From the NCBI RefSeq assembly GCF_028736215.1, contig NZ_CP117883.1, forward strand, positions 5,084,001-5,148,000: 64,000 nucleotides of DNA. The letters run 5' to 3'. The notes beneath the pieces are model-generated. The model ran no database searches. It saw only the letters and a program-made list of their open reading frames with translations, and had not been told where the DNA came from. This DNA comes from Mucilaginibacter sp. KACC 22773. Its GTDB lineage: Bacteria; Bacteroidota; Bacteroidia; Sphingobacteriales; Sphingobacteriaceae. The translations under genes were made by a program, and so were the position numbers. Shown here piece after piece: positions 1 to 8,616 of this stretch (position 1 is the first letter of the stretch; every line of letters begins with the position of its first letter).

Positions 1-115
1 TGATACCTGCATATGGCGTTAATAGGAAAATCTTTTTTATTTGTATCAACAGGGTTGTTTATTGCGTAAATACATAAAAAACAACACAATATTTAAGCGG
101 AATTAAACACACTTA

Positions 116-670
116 ATGCATCCACCCAAAGGCATTACTGAAGAAGAAATTATCAGCCAATGCAAAAAAGGCAGCCTTAAATACCAGGAAATGCTGTATA
201 AGCAGTTTTATGGCTACGCCATGGGTATTAGCCTGCGTTACAGCCTTAACCGCGACGACGCTTTGGAGGCTGTAAATGATGCATTTATAAAAGTATTTAA
301 CGCCGTACATAATTACAATACAGATAAACCCTTTAAAGCCTGGCTACGTACAATTGTAGTGAACACTGCTATCGACCGCCGCCGCAAGGACCTGAAATTC
401 CAGTTAAATGTTGAGTTGGATAATGCCGCGCCCATAAGCAGTAATATGGGTACGGTTGATAATTTAAATGTACAAGACATATTAAAAATGATGAATGAGC
501 TGCCTGCCATACAGCTTACCATTTTTAATATGTACGAAATAGATGGTTATAATCATGACGAAATTGGCAATATGTTAGCTATCCCGGCAAGCTCATCGCG
601 CGTTTATTTGAGCAGGGCTAAAGAACGATTAAGGAAAATATTAAGGCAAGAAGCACAAAACCATGGATGA
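116..670 (+). CDS. ECF-type RNA polymerase sigma factor
   Basis: A 184-residue sigma-70 family factor that would direct RNA polymerase to a small regulon. Region 2 is seen at about residues 25-90 (aromatic and acidic helix, then the WLRTIVVNTAIDRRR stretch that contacts the -10 element), and region 4 at about 128-175 (ELPAIQLTIFNMYEIDGYNH, then a helix-turn-helix ending in SRVYLSRAKERLRK). Region 3 is missing, as usual for ECF factors. The last 8 bases overlap the next gene, so the two are probably translationally coupled. The neighbour looks like its anti-sigma factor. The specific stimulus cannot be read from sequence. Confidence 0.93.
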   Translation: MHPPKGITEEEIISQCKKGSLKYQEMLYKQFYGYAMGISLRYSLNRDDALEAVNDAFIKVFNAVHNYNTDKPFKAWLRTIVVNTAIDRRRKDLKFQLNVELDNAAPISSNMGTVDNLNVQDILKMMNELPAIQLTIFNMYEIDGYNHDEIGNMLAIPASSSRVYLSRAKERLRKILRQEAQNHG

Positions 671-2153
671 TCAGTTGGATAACGACTTAAAGAACCGCAT
701 CAGGGAGGTGTTTGATCATTACGAAGACAACACCGCTAATGAGGGCTGGCTGCTGCTCAGGGAAAAATTTCCTGAGGAGGAGGAGAAGCGCCCTATGGTT
801 TGGCTGTGGTGGGCAAGCACCGCAGCCGGATTGTTGCTATTTTTAGCTATTGGCGTATGGATGCTGAATGATAAACAAACAACAAACATCAATACCGCGG
901 CAATACCACCGGTAAAGCAACACACCCGGCATCAACAAGCTGCGCAGGTTGATACAGCTAGCCAGATAGCAGCTAATACAGCAGCAGGTAACAGTAATGC
1001 TGTTGATACCGCAGTATCGGCCCAAAACAATATTGCCCAAAATCAGGGTAACTCACATAAAAAGCCTGTAATAAATAACCCGGCGGTAAACGCAGCTGCC
1101 GTTATCCAAAATAGTGTGGCAGTTTTCACGCCATCAACCAATGCTCCGGCGGCTAAACAGCCCCAGGTTAACCAAAATAATAGTATAAACAGCACGGTTA
1201 ATCAATTTGCAGCCCAACAGCCAGCTGCTGCCAATAAACAACCCATTATCGTTGCCACACCAGGCAATAAAGCAGATAGTGTTAAAACCGCTGTTACTGA
1301 TGCAGGCAAGCAGCAATACGCGGCAAATCCGGCTGTTGCACCAACTACCAAAGCTGCAGCAACCTTTGTAACACCCAATACGGCAAATCAGCAGCCTACG
1401 CAAGTCAAACCGTCATCGGCCAATGCCATGGCAACAATGCTGGCTGCCGATAATTTGCAAACATCAAAAACAAAAGACAAGGTTGCGGATGATAAAAAAG
1501 TAAAATTTGGTATTTATGCAGCCACCTTTTTTAACTATGCCAAAGGAAGCGCCAACCAGGTAAATGCGGGAGCTGGTTTTACATCCGATATCAGGCTTAG
1601 CAAAAACCTTAAACTGTCTACCGGGGTTGCTTTAGCGCAAAACACGTTGAAATACAACACCAGCGTACCACCAACCGCAAGCGCCGCCAATGCAGTAACA
1701 TTTGCTGTTGCAGCACAGGATAACAAGCTGGTGCCTGCTTCGTCGTTCCCGGTGTTTAAAAATTATAATGCCAGTTTGGTAGGGCTTGATGTGCCTATCA
1801 ATTTAAAATACGAGTTTAACCCCGAAAAAACAGATGCTTATTTTTCGGCTGGTTTAAGTTCGGGTACATTTATTAATGAAGCTTATACTACCAGTTATGG
1901 TATCCCCCATAGTTCGTTGTTAAGCGGCGCAACCCAGCAAACATCCGAAGAAACAAACCGACAAAGTTTCAATGGCTTTTATTTTGCCAGAACGCTGAAT
2001 ATATCGGTAGGTGTAGGCACCGCTTTAGGCAAAAACCGCTTAATTATTGAACCATTCTTGAAATACCCGCTCCAGGGAATGGGTGCGCAACAGATAAAAT
2101 TTGGCGCCGGCGGTTTAAATTTGAAGTTTAATTTTGCGGGAGGAAAAAGGTAA
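663..2153 (+). CDS. Putative dual membrane-spanning anti-sigma factor with C-terminal outer-membrane barrel
   Basis: A 496-residue protein with four visible zones: an acidic cytoplasmic segment of about 45 residues, one transmembrane helix at about 46-67 (VWLWWASTAAGLLLFLAIGV), a disordered Ala/Asn/Gln/Thr-rich linker at about 70-280, and a beta-rich C-terminal zone (about 283-496) with alternating strands ending in LNLKFNF, typical of outer-membrane barrels. There is no signal peptide. This is the layout of the Dma (dual membrane-spanning anti-sigma) proteins described in Bacteroides thetaiotaomicron. The overlap with the sigma gene fits a sigma/anti-sigma pair. Seen: domain order and overlap. 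Inferred: sigma binding, and surface sensing through the barrel. Confidence 0.72.
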   Translation: MDDQLDNDLKNRIREVFDHYEDNTANEGWLLLREKFPEEEEKRPMVWLWWASTAAGLLLFLAIGVWMLNDKQTTNINTAAIPPVKQHTRHQQAAQVDTASQIAANTAAGNSNAVDTAVSAQNNIAQNQGNSHKKPVINNPAVNAAAVIQNSVAVFTPSTNAPAAKQPQVNQNNSINSTVNQFAAQQPAAANKQPIIVATPGNKADSVKTAVTDAGKQQYAANPAVAPTTKAAATFVTPNTANQQPTQVKPSSANAMATMLAADNLQTSKTKDKVADDKKVKFGIYAATFFNYAKGSANQVNAGAGFTSDIRLSKNLKLSTGVALAQNTLKYNTSVPPTASAANAVTFAVAAQDNKLVPASSFPVFKNYNASLVGLDVPINLKYEFNPEKTDAYFSAGLSSGTFINEAYTTSYGIPHSSLLSGATQQTSEETNRQSFNGFYFARTLNISVGVGTALGKNRLIIEPFLKYPLQGMGAQQIKFGAGGLNLKFNFAGGKR

Positions 2154-2241
2154 AAAGGCGATAACCTATATTCCATCGATGGTTAAACATTACACCAATC
2201 CTGATTATAATCTATATATTTAGTCGAGATCTAAATCACTT

Positions 2242-3252
2242 ATGTTTGATTATAACAACGATATTGAAGCTATCTTGCAACCAAGAGTTGATGAACAATT
2301 ATTAGTAGGATATTTTGGCGGGGTATTTAATCCTGAAAAAGATAAGTTTTACGCGGCAACTCTTGTTGACATAAGTACCATCGATTATGATGAGTTTGAA
2401 TATTTGCATGAACAAATAGGATGGCACACCTCTAAAAATTATAATCAGGAATTAGGAAAGGACTATAATTTTGACCGGACATCCTACACAAACAAATCGT
2501 CTCAAAAACTTATCGAAGAAGGTATTTACCAATATTTTTCCATAACTTTTTTGTGTATGCTTTATCAGGAACAATGGTTTATTTTAAAAACGCTTTGCTT
2601 TTATGGCGATTTGGTTAATCAAGATGGAATTAAGGCGAATTTGTCTAAAGAACCGGATTATCCTGACTTTTGGCAGCAAACTTTATTCAAACCATACGAA
2701 ACGCTCGATTATCTCAAGCAAACATTCGAAACTGCATCTTATAAAGATGTGGGAATGGAAGAGTTTAAAGATGCCCCGTACTTGGTTGCATCGCTAAAAA
2801 AGGAAAAAAAAGAAAAAGTAAATCAAGCGTGGAGGTATTATTTTAACGAGGATTTGATATTACCTTTTTTTGATCGTATACGGATTGAACTTCCTGACCA
2901 ATATCGGTATATAGCCGGTTCGGGTATCACTTTTACGATGATTTTCCCTGAACAGAAACAGTGCACACTATTTTGTTGTATGGTTTCAAATTCTGCTGAT
3001 AACTGGCTATTGCATTATTTCGTATTTGATAGTGCAAAACGAAAATATTACAAGTGGGTCTATTTTGAGCCAGAGAATTTCGACTTCTCTATTTACTACG
3101 GCACAGCAATTATTAGGGATTTAAAACAAATAACCAATTGGGATAATGAAAATTATCTCGATTCCTCCTGCACCATGGACGACGACAACTTTTGGAATAA
3201 CTATGTCTTTGCTCAAAAAGATGGCGAATATCTGTATCTACAGGAAATTTAA
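2242..3252 (+). CDS. Hypothetical protein, 336 aa
   Basis: I do not recognise the family. The protein is soluble-looking, with no signal peptide or membrane helix, and is rich in Tyr, Phe, Trp, Asp and Glu (for example YFEPENFDFSIYYG and DDDNFWNNYVFAQKDG near the end). Codons are clearly more AT-rich than those of neighbouring housekeeping genes, which may mean recent acquisition. It stands alone, 88 bases after the anti-sigma-like gene, and converges with the permease gene at 3258. The acidic, aromatic-rich composition resembles small immunity or SUKH-like proteins, but no motif supports that assignment. Confidence 0.7.
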   Translation: MFDYNNDIEAILQPRVDEQLLVGYFGGVFNPEKDKFYAATLVDISTIDYDEFEYLHEQIGWHTSKNYNQELGKDYNFDRTSYTNKSSQKLIEEGIYQYFSITFLCMLYQEQWFILKTLCFYGDLVNQDGIKANLSKEPDYPDFWQQTLFKPYETLDYLKQTFETASYKDVGMEEFKDAPYLVASLKKEKKEKVNQAWRYYFNEDLILPFFDRIRIELPDQYRYIAGSGITFTMIFPEQKQCTLFCCMVSNSADNWLLHYFVFDSAKRKYYKWVYFEPENFDFSIYYGTAIIRDLKQITNWDNENYLDSSCTMDDDNFWNNYVFAQKDGEYLYLQEI

Positions 3253-3257
3253 CTACT

Positions 3258-4478
3258 TTACTTAAACCTTATTGCCTTCACCGGCGAAATCCGGCTCACG
3301 AGCATCGATGGAACAATAAGCACCAGCAAGCAAATTATCAATGTGCCCAGGTTAAGCAGCAATACATCCCATAATCCAAATTGTACGGGTACGAAGGTCA
3401 TATAATACGATGCCTGGTCGAGTTTAAAAAAGTGGGTTTGTTGCTGAAAATAACCCAGGCCAAGCCCAAGCGCGTTGCCCAACAATAGGCCGAGGCCTAT
3501 CAAATAAGTGGCATTGTATAAAAATATTTTCCGGATGTTCCAGTTTGATGCCCCCATGGCTTTAAACATACCAATCATGGCGGTGCGTTCTAAAATCATG
3601 ATCAGCAGGGCCGATATCATGTTGATAACCGCCACAATAACCATCAGTACAAGCATCACTACCGAATTTACATCCAATAATTTCAACCACTCAAATATGT
3701 TAGGATAATCTTCTATTACCGTCCGCGATTTTAACCTTACCGGTAAAACCTGGTCCAGTTGATCTGCCGCAAAATCCACCTGGTCAAAATCAGCTACGCG
3801 TAATTCATATTGCCCAATTTCGCCGGGTTTCCAATCGTTCAGGCGGTTTATTAATGATAAAGAACCTATTACAAATGTTTTGTCAACCTCCTCTACCCCG
3901 ATATTAAAAATGCCTTTTATTTTAAATTGTCGCTTACGCAATGGCTCCTGCACAAAATACATCAGCAGCTTATCGCCTACCTGTAGCTTTAACCGGTTGG
4001 CGGTTTGCTGCGATAGCATGATCTCTTTTTGGGCTTCAACAGAATCTTTAAAGTCGATCACATCGCCGGCAACCATCATTTTTTTAAAGTATGCCCAGTC
4101 GTACGTTTTATCAACACCCTTTAGTACCACGCCTTCAATTTCATTATTGGCTTTAATAATTCCGGGTTTGGTGGCCGTTGGCATTACATGGGTAATCAGC
4201 GGACTTTTACGCATCCGCGCAATAAAACCAGCATCTTCAACAATAGGCGAACTCTCGTATGAACTGTTCAGGTCGAACTTAATGACGCGTATATCGCCGG
4301 CAAAACCACGAACTTTTTCGCGTATCTCGTGTTTAAATCCTTTTACAATGGCCAATGATAATATCATTACGCCCAAACCAAGCATAATACCAATAATGGC
4401 AATACGTACAATTAGCTTTGAAAATGTACGCTTTGACTTGAATGTTATACGGGCGGATATAAAGGAGGCGAAACTCAA
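3258..4478 (-). CDS. LolC/LolE-type ABC transporter permease (FtsX family)
   Basis: A 406-residue inner-membrane permease. The N-terminal cytoplasmic stretch (FISARITFKSKRTFSKL) and first helix (about 24-46) are typical of LolC/E proteins. A large periplasmic MacB-like domain fills about 50-265. Three helices follow (about 275-300, 318-345 and 372-395) with the FtsX signature around GMFKAMGASNWNIRKIF. In Gram-negative bacteria such permeases work with the LolD ATPase to release lipoproteins from the inner membrane; no ATPase gene lies nearby. The only usable start in frame is TTG at 4478, since no ATG occurs just upstream. Confidence 0.88.
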   Translation of the reverse strand: MSFASFISARITFKSKRTFSKLIVRIAIIGIMLGLGVMILSLAIVKGFKHEIREKVRGFAGDIRVIKFDLNSSYESSPIVEDAGFIARMRKSPLITHVMPTATKPGIIKANNEIEGVVLKGVDKTYDWAYFKKMMVAGDVIDFKDSVEAQKEIMLSQQTANRLKLQVGDKLLMYFVQEPLRKRQFKIKGIFNIGVEEVDKTFVIGSLSLINRLNDWKPGEIGQYELRVADFDQVDFAADQLDQVLPVRLKSRTVIEDYPNIFEWLKLLDVNSVVMLVLMVIVAVINMISALLIMILERTAMIGMFKAMGASNWNIRKIFLYNATYLIGLGLLLGNALGLGLGYFQQQTHFFKLDQASYYMTFVPVQFGLWDVLLLNLGTLIICLLVLIVPSMLVSRISPVKAIRFK

Positions 4479-4563
4479 TGCAGAATGATTTTTAGTACCT
4501 TCGCAAATATGCGGTTTTGCTATTAAACCTGCTACTTTTTAAATTGTTTCAAAACAATATTTT

Positions 4564-5808
4564 ATGAAGATTACACCTGTTTTTTTACAAAGCGCTTTAA
4601 TAGCATTACTAAGTGTATATACCGCCTGCGCCAATCCGGCTCCAAATTCTAAAAGCCATCTAAAAAAAGAAAAAAACGATAAAAAAAATAATACAGAAAT
4701 ATTGACCGGTGCCGATCAAATTCCGCTGTATATTGACTATCTTAAGGGAAAAAATATCGGGATGGTTGTTAATCAAACTTCTGTTATTGGCAAAAACCTT
4801 ACACCCAGTGTTGATAGTTTACTAAAACGTGGCATCAGCATTAAAAAGGTATTTGGCCCCGAACACGGCTTTCGCGGCAATGCCAGCAATGGGGCTGTGG
4901 TAAACGATGCTATAGATGCCAAAACAGGCTTGCCCGTAATCTCTCTTTATGCCAATAAGCATTACAAGCCAACAGCCGAAGACCTGAAGGATATAAACCT
5001 CATGATATTTGATATACAGGATGTTGGCGCAAGATTTTACACCTATATATCAACCCTGCATTATGTAATGGAGGCCTGTGCCGAAAACAACATTGAACTG
5101 ATGATACTGGACAGGCCAAACCCCAATGGCTATATGGTTGATGGCCCCATACTGGATACCGCTTACCACTCCTTTGTGGGCATGCACCCCATCCCTATAA
5201 GCCATGGCATGACCATTGCCGAATATGCCAAAATGATAAACGGCGAGCATTGGCTAAAAAACGGTGTGCAATGCAAGCTAAAAATTATAAAAGTGGCCAA
5301 TTACAGCCACAATATGCCTTATAAGCTGCCTGTAAACCCATCGCCCAATTTAAATACAGAACAGTCTATTTTAATTTACCCCAGCACCTGCTTGTTTGAA
5401 GGCACAACATTTAGCCTGGGCAGGGGCACTTATTTCCCGTTCCTTTTGTTGGGACACCCCCTGTTAAAGGGCATTTATCCTTTTTCCTTTACTCCTGTTG
5501 GCATCCCCGGTATGAGCGAGAACCCTCCGCAAAAAGATAAACAATGCTTCGGCGTCGACCTTAAAAATTACACGCCGAACCAAATACGCGCAATGGAGCA
5601 TATTAACTTATCGTGGCTTATTGAGCTTTATAAAGCTTTCCCGGATAAAGACCACTTTTTTAATGCCTACTTTAACAAGTTAGCAGGCGGCAAAGAATTG
5701 CAGAAACAGATTGCAAATGGCAAAACCGAGAACGAGATTCGCGCAAGTTGGGAACCAGGTTTAAAGCAATTTAACATAACACGTAGCAAGTACTTATTGT
5801 ACAATTAA
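4564..5808 (+). CDS. DUF1343 / NamZ-like exo-beta-N-acetylmuramidase lipoprotein
   Basis: A 414-residue protein of the DUF1343 family. Members such as Bacillus NamZ cleave terminal N-acetylmuramic acid from peptidoglycan fragments (family GH171). Conserved blocks are visible: GMVVNQTSV, FGPEHGFRG, FDIQDVGARFYTYISTLHYV and LDRPNPNG in the N-terminal domain, and the C-terminal domain is complete. The N-terminus is a lipoprotein signal ending in the lipobox VYTAC, so it is probably anchored in the cell envelope and acts in wall turnover or recycling. It is 29 bases upstream of fmt on the same strand. Confidence 0.87.
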   Translation: MKITPVFLQSALIALLSVYTACANPAPNSKSHLKKEKNDKKNNTEILTGADQIPLYIDYLKGKNIGMVVNQTSVIGKNLTPSVDSLLKRGISIKKVFGPEHGFRGNASNGAVVNDAIDAKTGLPVISLYANKHYKPTAEDLKDINLMIFDIQDVGARFYTYISTLHYVMEACAENNIELMILDRPNPNGYMVDGPILDTAYHSFVGMHPIPISHGMTIAEYAKMINGEHWLKNGVQCKLKIIKVANYSHNMPYKLPVNPSPNLNTEQSILIYPSTCLFEGTTFSLGRGTYFPFLLLGHPLLKGIYPFSFTPVGIPGMSENPPQKDKQCFGVDLKNYTPNQIRAMEHINLSWLIELYKAFPDKDHFFNAYFNKLAGGKELQKQIANGKTENEIRASWEPGLKQFNITRSKYLLYN

Positions 5809-5837
5809 TAAACGAAGCAAATAAAACAGCATATACC

Positions 5838-6755
5838 ATGAGAATTGTATTTATGGGCACCCCCGATTTTGCAGTGGCATCGCTTGATGCATTAATAAAA
5901 GCCGGCAGCGATATCGTTGGCGTTGTTACCGCCCCTGATAAACCCGCAGGGCGTGGGCAAAAACTAAACGAATCGGCAGTGAAACAGTATGCAGTAGCCA
6001 ATGGTTTAAAAGTATTACAACCCGAAAAACTAAAAAACCCCGATTTTTTAGCCGAGCTTAAAGCCCTTAAGGCAGATTTACAGGTGGTTGTAGCCTTCAG
6101 GATGTTACCAGAAGCTGTTTGGACGATGCCTGCCAAAGGTACCATCAATCTTCATGCTTCGTTGTTGCCACAATACCGTGGCGCGGCACCTATCAACTGG
6201 GCAATTATCAATGGCGAAAAGGAAAGCGGTGTAACCACTTTTTTCCTGAAACATGAAATTGATACCGGTGATGTATTATTCACCGAAAAAATAACCCTAA
6301 CCGGCACCGAAACTGCAGGCGACTTACATGACAGGCTGATGAACAAAGGCGCGGGTCTGCTGGTAAAAACCGTAAAGGCGGTTGAAAGCGGCCGTTATCA
6401 TGAGCATCCGCAAGTACAGCTGTTAACCGGCGAAGAGCTTAAACATGCCCCTAAAATATTTAAGGAAGATTGTAAGATAGATTGGCTGCAACCTGCCGAA
6501 ACTGTATACAACAAAATCCGTGGCCTAAGCCCCATCCCTACCGCCTATACCGACTTGAACGGTAAACTATTAAAGATTTACGCTTCAGAACTTTTGATTG
6601 ATGAACCGGCAATACAACCAGGCGGTTTCCTTACCGACGGCAAAACATTTTTAAAGTTTGCAGCCAAAGGAGGTTTTATAAGTGTAAAAGATATACAGCT
6701 GGAAGGCAAAAAACGCATGGGTATTGAGGATTTTCTGAGAGGGGTGAAATTGTGA
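5838..6755 (+). CDS. fmt: Methionyl-tRNA formyltransferase
   Basis: A 305-residue enzyme that formylates initiator Met-tRNA with 10-formyl-tetrahydrofolate. The formyltransferase fold starts at residue 1 (MRIVFMGTPDFA). The catalytic triad is visible as N104, H106 (INLHASLLP) and D142 (HEIDTGDV). The C-terminal tRNA-binding OB-like domain covers about 205-305. Full length for the family. The stop codon shares one base with the start of the next small gene (TGATG), which implies translational coupling. Confidence 0.97.
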   Translation: MRIVFMGTPDFAVASLDALIKAGSDIVGVVTAPDKPAGRGQKLNESAVKQYAVANGLKVLQPEKLKNPDFLAELKALKADLQVVVAFRMLPEAVWTMPAKGTINLHASLLPQYRGAAPINWAIINGEKESGVTTFFLKHEIDTGDVLFTEKITLTGTETAGDLHDRLMNKGAGLLVKTVKAVESGRYHEHPQVQLLTGEELKHAPKIFKEDCKIDWLQPAETVYNKIRGLSPIPTAYTDLNGKLLKIYASELLIDEPAIQPGGFLTDGKTFLKFAAKGGFISVKDIQLEGKKRMGIEDFLRGVKL

Positions 6756-6916
6756 TGGATCAATCATTAGAACAAGAAAATTCGGACTGGCTTTCATTAA
6801 CAGAAGAACAGCGGGAAGGTATACTTAAAGCCTATGACGAAAGCGAAGATGAAGCAAACCTCATTCCGTTGGAGGCCATAATTGCGAAATACGCAAAGTG
6901 GCCCTTTCGAACTTAA
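6755..6916 (+). CDS. Small antitoxin-like (addiction module component-like) protein, 53 aa
   Basis: The reading frame starts at the ATG that shares a base with the fmt stop (TGATG). It runs for 53 codons: an N-terminal acidic stretch, then SLTEEQREGILKAYDESEDE, then IPLEAIIAKYAKW. This 'LT.EQ...I..AY...' plus '..LEA....Y.KW' pattern resembles the short RelB-like addiction-module components common in Bacteroidota. No toxin partner follows; the next gene converges from 6930. It may be an orphan antitoxin or a small regulator. Function is inferred from weak similarity only. Confidence 0.6.
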   Translation: MDQSLEQENSDWLSLTEEQREGILKAYDESEDEANLIPLEAIIAKYAKWPFRT

Positions 6917-6929
6917 AGTCAAAAACAAA

Positions 6930-7553
6930 TTATTTTTTCTGATACTTCTTTGCCAACTGCATTGTTTTAACCTTTAAATGTTGCGCTTCATTGGCCAGGT
7001 TGGCCGTACTGGTAATATCGGGCATATTTTTGTCCTGATACTTTTCAATAATGGGCAAGGTTGCAACTATTTTCAGCACAGCATGATAGTCGTCCATTTT
7101 TATCTGATTGCTATCAATGTGCGCTTTTAAACTGGTAAACCTGCTTATTTTTTCCATGTATTTCAATTTGCTCTCGGCTATTAATGCACTAAGCTGCACC
7201 CGCAGCACGGTATCTTTTATAGCCGTTAACGATTCGTTTGCAGAAAAATAGTATCCGTCTGATTTTGCAGCATAATTGTTAAACGCCTTCAAACTATCAG
7301 CTATGCCACCGTTAAAATGAGTTAGCTGCTCTTCCAGCTTTTGAAGTTGCGGGTCTTTTTTTGCTAAGTCGTCATAAATCTCATCCATTAACGAACCTGA
7401 AGGCATCCTCTTCATGCTAAAGTCTGATTTATCGTCCTTTAACGGTTCGGGCATATCGGTCTTCGGTGTAGCAATATCTTTCGAAGGTGTAGAGTTACAT
7501 GCCGAAAAAAACAGGATGATGAGCAGGGTTGATAATAAGGCGGTTGCTTTCAT
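6930..7553 (-). CDS. Putative lipoprotein, 207 aa
   Basis: I do not recognise a named family. The first 19 residues form a lipoprotein signal peptide ending in the lipobox FFSAC. The mature part is charged and almost wholly alpha-helical (for example LAKKDPQLQKLEEQLTHFNG and AKSDGYYFSANESLTAIKD), which suggests a small helical-bundle periplasmic protein. It is transcribed alone, converging with the antitoxin-like gene to its left and diverging from the DUF3050 gene to its right. Confidence 0.78.
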   Translation of the reverse strand: MKATALLSTLLIILFFSACNSTPSKDIATPKTDMPEPLKDDKSDFSMKRMPSGSLMDEIYDDLAKKDPQLQKLEEQLTHFNGGIADSLKAFNNYAAKSDGYYFSANESLTAIKDTVLRVQLSALIAESKLKYMEKISRFTSLKAHIDSNQIKMDDYHAVLKIVATLPIIEKYQDKNMPDITSTANLANEAQHLKVKTMQLAKKYQKK

Positions 7554-7672
7554 AATTGATTATATGTAATAGGATAAGGAATATTTAGGATTGTTACTAT
7601 TATGACTAATGATATTCTAATCAAGTCAAAGTCAAAAATTACAACTTAACGTTTTTTAACACCTGTTATTGC

Positions 7673-7680
7673 TACTTTTG
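7673..7680 (+). promoter_or_regulatory. Putative -7 element (TACTTTTG) for the DUF3050 gene
   Basis: TACTTTTG matches the Bacteroidota -7 consensus TAnnTTTG and lies 24 bases before the ATG at 7705. No clear TTTG -33 element is seen at the expected distance. Confidence 0.4.
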
Positions 7681-7704
7681 CCGCCATAATATACCGAATA
7701 CCCG

Positions 7705-8499
7705 ATGGCAAATTACAGCGAGCGCATAGCACTACTAAAAACCCAGATCCAGCCTTTACGTGATCAACTGATACAACACGAATTATATAAAAACATTAAC
7801 TCGTTGGATGAATTAACCGTTTTTATGGATCATCATGTGTTTGCCGTGTGGGATTTTATGTCGCTGTTAAAATCGCTGCAACAAAAACTTACCTGTACTG
7901 CCACACCATGGATGCCAACCGGTAACGCCAATACCCGCTACCTGATTAACGAAATTGTAACCGGCGAGGAAAGCGATGTTGACGAGCAAGGCAACCGCAC
8001 CAGTCATTTTGAACTATACCTGCGCGCCATGCAGCAGGCCGGCAGCGAAGCTATTGCTATTAACAATTTATTTCATGAATTAAACTTCGGCAAACATATC
8101 GACGAAGCTTTAATTATTGCTGATATCCCGTTGGCGGCCCGGAATTTTATGCTGCATACTTTTGATGTTATAGCCACCAACAAAAACCATGTGCAGGCAG
8201 CGGTATTTACCTTTGGCCGCGAGGATTTAATACCCGATATGTTTGTAAGTATTGTTAAAGAACTCAGCCGCCAACTGCCCGGCAAGGTTGATATTTTGCT
8301 TTACTACCTGGAACGCCACATTGAAGTTGATGGCGACCACCACTCCCACCTGGCCTACGAAATGACTGCCGAACTTTGCGGTAATGACGACTCCAAATGG
8401 GAAGAAGCAGGCACTGCTGTACAGGAAGCACTACAAGCACGTATTGCGCTTTGGGATGGAATATTGGCAGCTATTAAAGCGCCGGTAGCCGTACAGTAG
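7705..8499 (+). CDS. DUF3050 family protein (heme-oxygenase-like fold)
   Basis: A 264-residue all-helical protein recognised as DUF3050, which belongs to the heme-oxygenase-like structural group. Conserved His-rich spots are visible: MDHHVFAVWDFM near residue 40 and VDGDHHSHLAYE near 210, together with acidic residues in NEIVTGEESD. These could form a metal centre as in other members of the fold. The enzymatic reaction is not known to me. Monocistronic, and followed by a short-word repeat. Confidence 0.85.
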   Translation: MANYSERIALLKTQIQPLRDQLIQHELYKNINSLDELTVFMDHHVFAVWDFMSLLKSLQQKLTCTATPWMPTGNANTRYLINEIVTGEESDVDEQGNRTSHFELYLRAMQQAGSEAIAINNLFHELNFGKHIDEALIIADIPLAARNFMLHTFDVIATNKNHVQAAVFTFGREDLIPDMFVSIVKELSRQLPGKVDILLYYLERHIEVDGDHHSHLAYEMTAELCGNDDSKWEEAGTAVQEALQARIALWDGILAAIKAPVAVQ

Positions 8500-8583
8500 T
8501 GGTGTGAGATCACCGCCAATAAAGACATTCATTATTATTACTACTGCATGCAGTGGCAGGGTTAATATCAACAGCAAATCAAT

Positions 8584-8615
8584 CTTGATACTTGATACTT
8601 ACTACTTGATACTTT
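8584..8615. repeat. Degenerate CTTGATACT short-word repeat
   Basis: Three to four imperfect copies of a CTTGATACT word lie between the convergent DUF3050 and aminotransferase genes. It is one of several short-word repeat families in this window. Confidence 0.6.
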
Positions 8616-8616
8616 T

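Noticed and set aside
3880..4488. Plus-strand frame of 202 codons
   Set aside because: Antisense shadow of the LolC/E-type permease; Ser/Ile-rich composition typical of such shadows.
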